This document shows positions 33,513 to 42,223 of a stretch of DNA of 64,000 nucleotides, one piece after another. The translations under genes were made by a program, and so were the position numbers. Where the stretch lies: positions 372,001-436,000 of the forward strand of contig NZ_BAABBN010000007.1 in assembly GCF_039537985.1 (NCBI RefSeq), written 5' to 3'. Below the pieces are notes generated by a model that was not told the DNA's origin, searched no databases, and saw only the letters and a program-made list of their open reading frames with translations. Origin of the DNA: Litoribacillus peritrichatus. Lineage in GTDB: Bacteria; Pseudomonadota; Gammaproteobacteria; Pseudomonadales; Litoribrevibacteraceae. How positions within the stretch are numbered: position 1 is the stretch's first letter; each line of letters begins with the position of its first letter.

Positions 33513-34024
33513 TGAGCACTTACCAATTAACGCCTAAGCCGTTAACCAAAGAGGCGTTTGCGGCCTTTGGTGATGTGGTGGAAGCGGGCGATGTTTCCAA
33601 AGACTCACTGATCATGATCAATGACGGAAACACCGAGCGTTATGATTCGTTAGTGAAGGTTGAGCTGGAAACTCCGGCGGACACCGCAGTGATCAATATT
33701 TTCCGTGCTCAGCCACGTCAGTTACCGATGAAGATTGAAATGATGGAGCGTCATCCCAGAGGCAGTCAATCGTTTCAGCCTTTGTCGGGCGAAGACTATC
33801 TGGTTTTGGTGGCGGACCCTGTGGAAGAACTGACGCCGGAACATTTGCACCTGTTTTTAGCCAAGAGTACACAGGGCATTAATTACCACATGAATACCTG
33901 GCATCACCCCGTCCTTGGATTGCATAAAGTGTGTGATTTCCTGGTGGTGGATCGCAAGGGTGAAGGCAATAACTGTGAAGAGTTCTTTTTCGATAAGAAC
34001 CTGGACATAACAATAGATTTATAA
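33512..34024 (+). CDS. allA: ureidoglycolate lyase
   Basis: The 170-residue cupin has the AllA pattern: LTKEAFAAFGDVVE near residue 11, FRAQPRQLPMKIEMMERHPRGSQSF near 68 and NYHMNTWHHPVLGL near 128. It splits ureidoglycolate into glyoxylate and urea, the last step of the pathway encoded in this window. No urease is seen here. The frame overlaps uraH by one base, indicating translational coupling. Confidence 0.94.
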   Translation: MSTYQLTPKPLTKEAFAAFGDVVEAGDVSKDSLIMINDGNTERYDSLVKVELETPADTAVINIFRAQPRQLPMKIEMMERHPRGSQSFQPLSGEDYLVLVADPVEELTPEHLHLFLAKSTQGINYHMNTWHHPVLGLHKVCDFLVVDRKGEGNNCEEFFFDKNLDITIDL

Positions 34025-34036
34025 GAGACCGTGATA

Positions 34037-35377
34037 ATGACGAATGCACAACGCCCGACTGTTTATCGAGCTGCAGTACTGCACTTTTTATCCGACCCGG
34101 ACGTGGACGGGGATAAGGCGTATCAGTTTTTTGAAGATGGCGCCCTGGTGGTTGAAGACGGCAAGGTCGTTCAATTGGGAGAGGCTTCTGAGGTTTTGGC
34201 TCAGTTGGCGGATGACATCAAGGTGGTTGAGTACAAGAATCACTTAATCATTCCGGGGATGATTGATACCCATATCCATTTTCCTCAGGTGGAAGTGATA
34301 GCATCCTACGGTGAGCAGTTATTGGATTGGTTAAATAATTACACCTTTCCGGCCGAACGACAGTTTGAAGATAAAGCGTATGCTTCCAACATCGCTAACT
34401 TCTTTCTGGATGAGTTGTTAAAGAACGGTACGACCACGGCGTTGGTGTTTGGTACCGTACACAAGCAATCCGTTGAAGCGTTTTTTGAAGCGTCAGAGCA
34501 ACGCAATACCCGAATGATTTGCGGCAAAGTAATGATGAACCGTAATGCGCCTGAATTTTTGTGTGACACGCCTGAAAGCAGTTATCAGGACAGTAAGGAA
34601 CTGATTGAAGCCTGGCACAACAAAGGCCGTCAGCTGTATGCGGTTACGCCTCGATTCGCCATTACTTCCACAGAAGAGCAGCTTCAGAAAGCAGGCCAGC
34701 TGATGGAAGAATATCCGGATGTGTACATGCAGACTCACATCTCAGAAAACAAAGACGAAGTGGCTTTTGTGCAGGAGCTGTTCCCTGACAGCAAGGACTA
34801 TCTGGATGTCTACGATCAGTTTGGCTTGCTGGGTAAGCGCAGTGTCTTTGCCCACGGCATTCACTTAACACCTCGCGAACATGAACGTTTCCGTGAAACC
34901 GGTTCAAGCGTGTCTTTCTGTCCTACGTCTAACCTGTTTTTGGGCAGTGGTCTGTTGGACATTAAAGAGCTGGAACAAGAGCAAGTAGCGTACAGTGTGG
35001 CGACGGACGTGGGAGGCGGTACCAGCTTCTCCATGCTTCAAACCCTGAATGAAGCCTATAAAGTCACTCAGTTAAACGGCAATAAACTGTCTGCATTGAA
35101 GAGCCTGTATTTGGCCACCCTTGGTAATGCCAAAACACTACAGCTGGAAGATAAGATCGGGTCGTTCAAACAGGGTAATGAAGCCGATTTCGCGGTATTG
35201 GATTTCAATAGCACGCCTTTGATGAGTCTGAAACAGAGTAAGTGCAAGACCTTGGCTGAAAAGCTGTTTGCAATGATCATTCTTGGCGATGACCGAGCAG
35301 TACGAGCGACGTATGTGGCCGGAAAACTGGTTCACGATCGTGACAAGTCCTCTGAAACAGCAGGAGGGGCATCATAA
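34037..35377 (+). CDS. guaD: guanine deaminase
   Basis: The 446-residue amidohydrolase has the zinc site GMIDTHIHFPQ near residue 75, the NGTTTALVFGTVH segment near 130, MQTHISEN near 232, FAHGIHLT near 272 and ATDVGGGTSFSM near 325. It converts guanine to xanthine, the substrate of XDH. GTG 34031 is an alternative start two codons earlier. The gene overlaps puuD by one base (ATAATGG). Confidence 0.94.
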   Translation: MTNAQRPTVYRAAVLHFLSDPDVDGDKAYQFFEDGALVVEDGKVVQLGEASEVLAQLADDIKVVEYKNHLIIPGMIDTHIHFPQVEVIASYGEQLLDWLNNYTFPAERQFEDKAYASNIANFFLDELLKNGTTTALVFGTVHKQSVEAFFEASEQRNTRMICGKVMMNRNAPEFLCDTPESSYQDSKELIEAWHNKGRQLYAVTPRFAITSTEEQLQKAGQLMEEYPDVYMQTHISENKDEVAFVQELFPDSKDYLDVYDQFGLLGKRSVFAHGIHLTPREHERFRETGSSVSFCPTSNLFLGSGLLDIKELEQEQVAYSVATDVGGGTSFSMLQTLNEAYKVTQLNGNKLSALKSLYLATLGNAKTLQLEDKIGSFKQGNEADFAVLDFNSTPLMSLKQSKCKTLAEKLFAMIILGDDRAVRATYVAGKLVHDRDKSSETAGGAS

Positions 35378-36555
35378 TGGAAGCGTATTTACTGGAATGG
35401 GCCAATCTGTTTTTCAGATGGTTCCATGTGATTGCCGGTGTTGCCTGGATCGGTGCGTCCTTTTACTTTGTCTGGTTGGATAACAGCCTTGAAAATCCAC
35501 CTCAGTGGAAAAAAGACAAAGGCATTGGTGGTGACTTGTGGGCGATTCACGGTGGTGGTTTTTACGAGGTAGCCAAGTACAAGTTAGGACCTGAAAAAAT
35601 GCCGGATAATCTGCACTGGTTTAAGTGGGAGGCTTATACCACCTGGCTGACCGGTATGGCCATGTTGTGGATTGTGTATTACATCGGCGCAGAAAGTTAC
35701 CTGATTGATAACTCTCGTCTGGAATTGACTCAATGGCAGGCCATTGGCCTTGGTATGGCCTATATCGCGGTTGGCTTTGCGGTGTACGAAGCCTTAGTAA
35801 AAACGCCGCTTCGTCATAACGCCAAAGCTTTTGGTTTAGTGTTGTCATCTTTCTTAGTGTTCATGGCTTGGTTTGCCAGCGAAGTGTTCTCGCCAAGGGG
35901 AGCATTCATTCATGTGGGCGCTTTGATTGGTACCATCATGGCCGGTAACGTGTTTTTGGGCATCATGCCGTCACAGCGTGCGTTGGTTGAAGCGGTACAG
36001 CGTGGCGAAGCGCCAGACCCTAAATACGGTGCGTTTGCCAAGTTACGTTCAACCCATAACAACTATTTCACATTGCCATTGCTGTTCATCATGATCAGTA
36101 ATCACTATCCGATGACGTATTCTCATGAGCTGAATTGGTTAGTGCTATCTGCAATGTGTTTTATTCTGGCATTTGCCCGTCATTTCTTTAACTTGCGTCA
36201 CCGTGGCGAATTCAAACCGGCGATTCTTGTAATTGCGGCCATCATGATGGCGGGTGTGGCGTTCTGGATCGCGCCTAAGCCGGTGGAAGTGGATCAGGAA
36301 GCGGTTGCTGGTTTTACCGATGTACAAGGTATGGCGATCATGAAAGAGCGTTGTGCAAGTTGTCATGCTGCCCAGCCGACTCAGGCCGGTTTTGCTTCGC
36401 CTCCGGCCGGTGTTTCTTTGGAAACACAGGCACAGGTGAATGTGCTTAAACCGAAACTGATCGAAGTGATTCAGTCGAAATACATGCCGCTAGGGAATAT
36501 TACCCAGATGACGGATGAAGAGCGCCAGCAAGTGATTGGCTGGTTGGCCAAGTAA
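35377..36555 (+). CDS. puuD: membrane cytochrome c urate oxidase
   Basis: The 392-residue protein has about eight hydrophobic segments with conserved histidines (WFHVIAGVAWIGASFYF near residue 15, AFIHVGALIGTIMAGN near 175) and a C-terminal cytochrome c domain with ERCASCHAAQP near residue 328 and a Met in YMPLG near 370. This is the PuuD-type urate oxidase that makes 5-hydroxyisourate and passes electrons to a c-type cytochrome rather than forming H2O2. It fills the place of a soluble uricase, which is absent. It is the last gene before a terminator. Confidence 0.93.
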   Translation: MEAYLLEWANLFFRWFHVIAGVAWIGASFYFVWLDNSLENPPQWKKDKGIGGDLWAIHGGGFYEVAKYKLGPEKMPDNLHWFKWEAYTTWLTGMAMLWIVYYIGAESYLIDNSRLELTQWQAIGLGMAYIAVGFAVYEALVKTPLRHNAKAFGLVLSSFLVFMAWFASEVFSPRGAFIHVGALIGTIMAGNVFLGIMPSQRALVEAVQRGEAPDPKYGAFAKLRSTHNNYFTLPLLFIMISNHYPMTYSHELNWLVLSAMCFILAFARHFFNLRHRGEFKPAILVIAAIMMAGVAFWIAPKPVEVDQEAVAGFTDVQGMAIMKERCASCHAAQPTQAGFASPPAGVSLETQAQVNVLKPKLIEVIQSKYMPLGNITQMTDEERQQVIGWLAK

Positions 36556-36603
36556 TTCGTGCGGTATATCGCGTCATCTTTTAATACCAATACACAAACT
36601 ATT

Positions 36604-36650
36604 GCTGGGTGTTGTTGACGCCCGGCGATTTGACTCTTTTTCTTTTACTT
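36604..36650 (+). terminator. probable intrinsic terminator after the purine operon
   Basis: GCTGGGTGT (36604-36612) pairs with ACGCCCGGC (36618-36626) with one G-U pair, a TGTTG loop and a T-rich tail (ATTTGACTCTTTTTCTTTT). It lies 48 bases after puuD. Confidence 0.7.
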
Positions 36651-37088
36651 CCTCCGAGTAAGCAACTACCCGTTGTGTTTTTAGGGGCTGACAAGCTGAG
36701 TCTATCCTTGTCAGAAGCGTTCTGCGTCGATATGGCTGTAATCTGGTGCAGTTGCAGGATGCTTTTTCCCCGTTTCTTTTTGGATTGATAAAAAAGTACC
36801 AGTCATTGGCTGACGTTTCGTTAAGGAAATGTCGTCTAATAGGTTGACTAATTGTCTTAATCGTAAAGTTTTGTTGTCTTACGTTGCGAGTTGATTCAAT
36901 CCCCGCTATTACTTTATTTAGTTCTTGAATGCTGTGACAGGCTCATCATTTTGATGGCCGAAGGCGTGCAGAACAATTTTCATCATCAACAGTAGGAGTT
37001 ATTGAAATATAAGTATTTAGATTGTCTTTGCTCGCTCTGAGTTTGTGTGATGGAAAACCAAAATAATCAGAAAAAAAGGGATTGATAT
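36651..37088. other. intergenic region before the PilZ-like/reductase gene
   Basis: About 440 bases with no coding signal in any frame. It is A/T-rich, has scattered TTGA and TATT motifs, and should hold the promoter of the following gene, but no -35/-10 pair stands out. I see no repeat here. Confidence 0.5.
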
Positions 37089-38489
37089 ATGACTGAGCTG
37101 GGTTCAAAAGGAATTTATGGCATTGATTTACCTGCAGAGCTTGAAGTGGGGGAGTGTACGTTTCAGGCAAGAGCATCGGGAATATCCGATCAGGGTATTC
37201 AGCTGACATTAGTCAACAACGCATCGTCTTCGTTGGCCACTGCGGCAGAAAATAAGTCGTCTTTAGGGGTAACGATTCACAGTGATTCCGGGGATTTTAA
37301 AAAGCGCGTAAAAATTCAAAAAATTTCTCAGAACGTGATTGGTTTGGCGTTTGAAGATCGGCCGGAAAAAGGCTCGCCGGATTTTGAGTTTCTGGCAAAA
37401 ATCTCTTCTTCTCCGGAACAGTTTCTGAGCGACGCCACCACTGAACAAAAAGTCTCCGATCCGGAGCACAGTTTCCATGGTATTTATCTGTTACAGCGCG
37501 CGCTCTGGCGTTATGGGCGGATGTTCGCGTTTCTTCTGGTGAATTTACTGGCGCCTTTACTTAAAAAGGCGTTAAAGCCAAAGGTGGTGTTTGCGGTTTA
37601 TGGCACTAAGGGGGATCAGCGTGCTTATTTTCCTGACTGGTTCCGGGCGTTAAGTCCTTCGTCGGTGTTGGTGGGGTTGTTCAAATCTAAATTAGGCTGG
37701 GGCATGATGGTGACGACCCCCATTCCTGAAAATGAGCTGGCGGAAGACTCGGAAGCCGTCAGAAATTACATTTATGGCATTCAAAATACTTATAAAGTCA
37801 CAGACACTTTCTCGTTGGTGGGTCGGCTTCCCGGATTTGCCTTGAGGGCGGGTCTGAAACTGGAACAACCGTTGGTGAATGGCTGTTTGGGAACGCGTTT
37901 TGCGATGGTGGAGTCGGCGAAGCAGCTGGCCGATAAGTTCGGTCGTCCAACAAATCAACTGACCATTGCCATTCTTGGTGGGGCAGGCCGGATTGGTGAG
38001 CCCTTAATTCAGGATTTATCCAAGTTATTTCTGAAAGTGATTGCGATTGATCCAAGGTATGAACAGGAAGTTGGCACCATTGAATACGGCGCTCAGGTGC
38101 TCCAAAGTCAGCGACCGGAACGTTTATCTGAAGCGGACTTGGTGTTGGTATTGACTGCGCGGGGGAATGACATCGAGGACATGGTGGAATGGTTCAAGCC
38201 GGGCGCTTATGTGGCGGATGACACACACCCTTGCATCAAACGACCTATTCGAAACCGACTGGCTATTCAGGGGGTGCATTTGTTTAAAACCGTGGTCGGC
38301 GCAACTGAGTTTGCGATGTACCCCAGAATGCCTAATTTTCACAGTGGCAACATTCCGGGGTGTTTGCTGGAAGGCTTGGTGATCAGCGAGCATGGTTGGC
38401 AGGTCGCGAATGACCCTGAGGTATTTTTTGAAATCGCCTCGGCAAGTGGTTATTACGCTCAGCTCATCAAGCCTCGAAATGACTCCTAG
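37089..38489 (+). CDS. unknown protein with PilZ-like N-terminus and NAD(P)-binding reductase-like C-terminus
   Basis: The 466-residue protein has no family I can name. Residues 1-95 are beta-rich and read TFQARASGISDQGIQLTLV and QNVIGLAFED, like a PilZ barrel, but the RxxxR motif is missing. Residues 140-240 contain a hydrophobic helix (FAFLLVNLLAPLL). Residues 285-430 hold a Rossmann site, TIAILGGAGRIGEPL, then ADLVLVLTARGNDIEDM and YVADDTHP, resembling acyl-ACP reductase or shikimate dehydrogenase-like enzymes. An aldehyde- or lipid-forming role is only a guess. Its TAG stop sits at the left edge of repeat copy 2, so the C-terminus may have been altered. Confidence 0.72.
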   Translation: MTELGSKGIYGIDLPAELEVGECTFQARASGISDQGIQLTLVNNASSSLATAAENKSSLGVTIHSDSGDFKKRVKIQKISQNVIGLAFEDRPEKGSPDFEFLAKISSSPEQFLSDATTEQKVSDPEHSFHGIYLLQRALWRYGRMFAFLLVNLLAPLLKKALKPKVVFAVYGTKGDQRAYFPDWFRALSPSSVLVGLFKSKLGWGMMVTTPIPENELAEDSEAVRNYIYGIQNTYKVTDTFSLVGRLPGFALRAGLKLEQPLVNGCLGTRFAMVESAKQLADKFGRPTNQLTIAILGGAGRIGEPLIQDLSKLFLKVIAIDPRYEQEVGTIEYGAQVLQSQRPERLSEADLVLVLTARGNDIEDMVEWFKPGAYVADDTHPCIKRPIRNRLAIQGVHLFKTVVGATEFAMYPRMPNFHSGNIPGCLLEGLVISEHGWQVANDPEVFFEIASASGYYAQLIKPRNDS

Positions 38490-38622
38490 TTTTCTATCTG
38501 TGTTGCCCTAACGGCGTTAAAATCAGGCTCAAAGTGCTCATTTATGAACTATAAATCCCGCTTTTTTGTCTGATTTTGCCTTGTTAGTCCTGCCTCGATA
38601 ACGAAAATCAACAGCCTGCTGG
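38490..38622. repeat. interspersed palindromic repeat, copy 2 (left-truncated)
   Basis: This is the second copy of the element at 4826-4990. TTTTCTATCTGTGTTGCCC, the inner arms and CCTGCTGG are shared with few differences. The centre is shorter and the outer left arm is absent. The element begins directly after the TAG of the preceding gene, and TAG itself aligns with the TGA just before TTTTCTATC in copy 1. It lies within 15 bases of the convergent EAL gene stop. Confidence 0.85.
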
Positions 38623-38636
38623 TTTTTGATTTCTTT

Positions 38637-41297
38637 TTAAGAAGGGCCGTCATCGAAGGTGGTAAAATCGATGACTTTGGCCTGAGTTTCTTTGGCTGTT
38701 TTCAGGTGGTTTTCGAGCCATTTGAAAATGGCTTCTTGCGACATAGGTGCTGCGATGTAATTGCCTTGTAATGCATCGCAGTGCATTGCAGTCAGGCAAT
38801 CGGTTAATAACAGGTTTTCAGCACCGACAGCCACACAGGGAATACCGAGTAAGTGACCCAGTTTGATGATGGTTTCTACGATGTTTTTGGTGTTGCTTTC
38901 GTTGCTGATGTCGAGCACCAGCTCGGGGCTGATTTTCACTTGATTGAGCGGAATGGTTTTCAACTTCGACAGAGATGAATGGCCGCTGCCAAATTGATCG
39001 AGTGAAAGTTGCACGCCTAACTTCTTTAAGTCGAGCAGCGTTTTCTCCGCCTGGTTCGAGAAGTCAATGATGCTGCTTTCGCTGAACTCTAATACCATTT
39101 TGGTTGGGTTGTATTGGTGCACCTGTAATGCTTGTCTGATGGACGAAGCAAAGTCGTGTTCATGCAGGTTATTCGGTGAAATGTTGATGGCCAGCTTGAG
39201 GTTATACCCCAAGCGATCCAGTGTGTTGCCGAAGGTCAAAGATTCGGCAATTACCCACTGGGTAATGGACTTCATTAAGCCGCACTGCTCCGCCAGGGTG
39301 ATGATCTCGGTCGGAGGAATATAGCCTTCCGTAGGATGTGTCCAGCGCAGCAAGGCTTCAAAGGCAATGGGCATCCGGCTTTTAGAATCTATCTGTGGCT
39401 GGAAATACAGGCTGAGTTGATTTTGGTCGATGGCATGGTGCAGCTCTCCCATGAGCTTTAACCGACGGGTACTGTAGCTGTCTTGCAGAGGGTTATAGAC
39501 GGCCACCGACTTACGATGTTTGCGGGCAAGCGTCATGGCCACTTCTGCGTGTTTGAGCAGCGTTTCAGAATCAAGGCCGTCTTCCGGGAAATTGGCAATG
39601 CCCGCGCTGCAGTCCAGGCTGATCGACATGCCCTGAAAGTTAATCGGTACGGAGATGGATTGCTGAATTTGTTCGGTAATATAACCAGCGGTATTACGCA
39701 TTCCAGTGGTGTCTGTAATGCAGGCGAAGGTGGCGTTATCCAACATGGCGACGTTGTATTTCGTTTTGTTGGTGACTTCCAATGAGTACAGCGACTGAAT
39801 GTCCAGGGTGGATAAGTGTATCCGGTCCGCTGCCTGAATCAGAATTTGATCAGCATTAATTTTGCCGAGTGTTTTATTGATCTCACTGAAACGGTTGATG
39901 TGAATTAAGATGATGGCAAACGAAGATCGGTTGCTGCCAGTGTGTTTCAGCAACTCATTGATTTTCATGCTCAATAAACTGTGATTAGGCAGCAGCGTTA
40001 AAGGGTGGTGTTGCGCTTGATGAAGCAGGTGTTTTTCTGCTTGCTGCCATTTTAAGACCGCTTCATTTTCATTCTTGAGGGCATCGAATCGTTTTTGTCG
40101 CTCCAGCTTCATCCTGAAGGCCTGGGCAAACGATAGCAGGGTGACTTCTCCGGCAGAACCGATTTGTAAGGCGTTACTGGTTAATGCATTGGTTGGCAGG
40201 TAGCCGAATACATTGAGTAGATAGCAGGTGAGTCCTAATAAAAAACAAACCCAGGCGCTGATAAAAAATACCGCCAGTTGATTGCCTTCCCGTAATGAAA
40301 ATATGCCAGCGATTAATAAAATCAGTGGTAATAACCCGCCTAAGTAGCCTGAAACTTGTGGCAGTTGGGGCAAACCGACGAAAGGGGTCAGCGCGATCAA
40401 AACACCGATGCCAATCAAACACAGCATGATTTTATCAAACTGGGGCGTGAGCTTTTCACTTTTGAGAATGAGCCGCCCGAACTGAGCGCCGCTGGCCAGG
40501 GTTACGCCGGTAAAAAAGGGCAGTGCGATTGAGTTCCATAGTTGGAAGTCTGGCCAAAAGAACTGAAAACCCTGACCATTAAGAAACAACACCACTCCGG
40601 ATAAGCCGACCACGTAAATCAGGTAGTAGGCGTATGATGCGTTGCGTACCATGGCATACATCAGGCTGTTGTAGGCAAGCAAGGACAGCATGATGCCAAA
40701 GTACAGGCCCCAGTAGTAAATGGTGTAGCTGTCTTTGGCGAAAAACTTCTCTGGCTTCCAGACAGTTAAAGGCAATTGGATGGAAGTATCCGAACGGGCT
40801 TTAACGTAAAGGGTCAGTTCGTTGTTCTGCTTCAGCTCAAATGGAAAAACAAACCCTCGGTGTTCCACCGGACGATCATAAAAAGAACGTTCAGTGCCTG
40901 TTTTCCAGTGGTGGAGGATGGCTCTTTGGGATTCATCGTAAAAAATAACTTCGAGTTCTTTCAATGGCGCATAGCTGCTGGTCAGAATCCAGGCGTGTTG
41001 ATCGTTACTTGAACCTGTGTGTTTGGGTGCGGATATTTTTGCTTTGAGCCAAAAGGTAGAGGTGCTGAAACCAAAGTTAGGATTGATGGCGCCAATGGGT
41101 TTAAAGTGTTGTTGTGCGTTATTCAGGATATCGCCAAAGGACAATTGGTTTTCAGGATCTTCCAGTGCCAGAAAGTGCCCTCTCAGGGAGGCTTTGTCCT
41201 GAGTGGAATCAAGCTCCAGAGGTGGCACGTCTGCCTGAATTACCCAACTGAAGGTAATTAATACCAGGAAAACGAGAGTTTTTAGCACGTGTGTCAT
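38637..41297 (-). CDS. 7TMR-DISM receptor with degenerate GGDEF and EAL domains
   Basis: The 886-residue protein has a signal peptide, a periplasmic 7TMR-DISM domain (about 25-180), seven hydrophobic segments (about 185-395), a GGDEF-like domain and a C-terminal EAL domain. The GGDEF site reads DNATF, so it should not make c-di-GMP. The EAL domain keeps FEALLRW and NISPNN but has DQFG for DDFG, KIS for KID and VGAEN for EGVE. Key metal and base residues are therefore lost. It is probably a c-di-GMP-binding or signalling receptor rather than an active phosphodiesterase. Confidence 0.9.
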   Translation of the reverse strand: MTHVLKTLVFLVLITFSWVIQADVPPLELDSTQDKASLRGHFLALEDPENQLSFGDILNNAQQHFKPIGAINPNFGFSTSTFWLKAKISAPKHTGSSNDQHAWILTSSYAPLKELEVIFYDESQRAILHHWKTGTERSFYDRPVEHRGFVFPFELKQNNELTLYVKARSDTSIQLPLTVWKPEKFFAKDSYTIYYWGLYFGIMLSLLAYNSLMYAMVRNASYAYYLIYVVGLSGVVLFLNGQGFQFFWPDFQLWNSIALPFFTGVTLASGAQFGRLILKSEKLTPQFDKIMLCLIGIGVLIALTPFVGLPQLPQVSGYLGGLLPLILLIAGIFSLREGNQLAVFFISAWVCFLLGLTCYLLNVFGYLPTNALTSNALQIGSAGEVTLLSFAQAFRMKLERQKRFDALKNENEAVLKWQQAEKHLLHQAQHHPLTLLPNHSLLSMKINELLKHTGSNRSSFAIILIHINRFSEINKTLGKINADQILIQAADRIHLSTLDIQSLYSLEVTNKTKYNVAMLDNATFACITDTTGMRNTAGYITEQIQQSISVPINFQGMSISLDCSAGIANFPEDGLDSETLLKHAEVAMTLARKHRKSVAVYNPLQDSYSTRRLKLMGELHHAIDQNQLSLYFQPQIDSKSRMPIAFEALLRWTHPTEGYIPPTEIITLAEQCGLMKSITQWVIAESLTFGNTLDRLGYNLKLAINISPNNLHEHDFASSIRQALQVHQYNPTKMVLEFSESSIIDFSNQAEKTLLDLKKLGVQLSLDQFGSGHSSLSKLKTIPLNQVKISPELVLDISNESNTKNIVETIIKLGHLLGIPCVAVGAENLLLTDCLTAMHCDALQGNYIAAPMSQEAIFKWLENHLKTAKETQAKVIDFTTFDDGPS

Positions 41298-41567
41298 TAT
41301 TGTTGTAGTCGGTGATGAAAGTGCAAATTAGTTATATAAACCCTAAAACATTCAACTTTATAGCATATGGCTCTGGACAGCGTCACTAATTCTCTCGTTA
41401 TATCCGACAAAAGTTCCTTTTGACCGAAAAGACAGCTTTTAATGGCGGAGGTGGTTTGGCAAAATGGCCGCATTATTTTACCTGTCGAATTGTGTATAGA
41501 TCCGGAATATCTTCTATAAACATTTCAGGTAAACTTTTTCGAATTAAACAACCGAGGAGACTGCAAC

Positions 41568-42194
41568 ATGGCTGTCCACGAAATCACCCACCCGCTTGTC
41601 CAACATAAACTGTCTTTGTTACGTGAAAAAGAAATCAGCACCAAAAGATTTCGTGAATTAGCGGCCGAAGTGGGAGCGCTCTTAACGTATGAAGCGACTG
41701 CCAACTTTGAAACTGAGAAAGTGATCAAAGAATGTTGGTCCGGGCCTGTTGAGGTTGATCAGATTAAAGGTAAAAAAGTCACTGTCGTGCCGATTCTTCG
41801 TGCAGGCATTGGTATGTTAGACGGTGTTTTGGAAATGATGCCGAATGCTAAAATCTCGGTGGTTGGGTTGTACCGTGATGAAGAGACGTTTGAACCGGTT
41901 TATTATTTTGAAAAGCTGGTGAAAGACATTGATCAACGTGTGGCTTTGGTTTTGGACCCTATGCTGGCGACGGGCGGTTCGTTTATTGCGACGGTTGATT
42001 TGCTAAAGAAAGCAGGCTGCACCAACATCATGGGCTTGTTTTTGGTGGCTGCACCGGAAGGCATAGCAAAAGCACAAGCTGCGCACCCTGATGTGGATTT
42101 ATACGTTGCCTCGGTGGATAGCCATCTTAATGATGACGCTTATATTATTCCTGGGTTGGGTGACGCTGGCGATAAGATTTTTGGCACCAAATAA
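41568..42194 (+). CDS. upp: uracil phosphoribosyltransferase
   Basis: The 208-residue enzyme begins AVHEITHPLVQHKLSLLREKEISTKRFRELAAEVG and has VPILRAGIGMLDG near residue 75 and the PRPP loop LDPMLATGGSF near 132. It makes UMP from uracil. The AGGAG ribosome site is six to eight bases before the ATG. The next gene, an NCS2 permease, is 29 bases downstream, giving an upp-uraA unit. Confidence 0.96.
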   Translation: MAVHEITHPLVQHKLSLLREKEISTKRFRELAAEVGALLTYEATANFETEKVIKECWSGPVEVDQIKGKKVTVVPILRAGIGMLDGVLEMMPNAKISVVGLYRDEETFEPVYYFEKLVKDIDQRVALVLDPMLATGGSFIATVDLLKKAGCTNIMGLFLVAAPEGIAKAQAAHPDVDLYVASVDSHLNDDAYIIPGLGDAGDKIFGTK

Positions 42195-42223
42195 GCGTCT
42201 TACATAACAATAAGGGTTGGATA

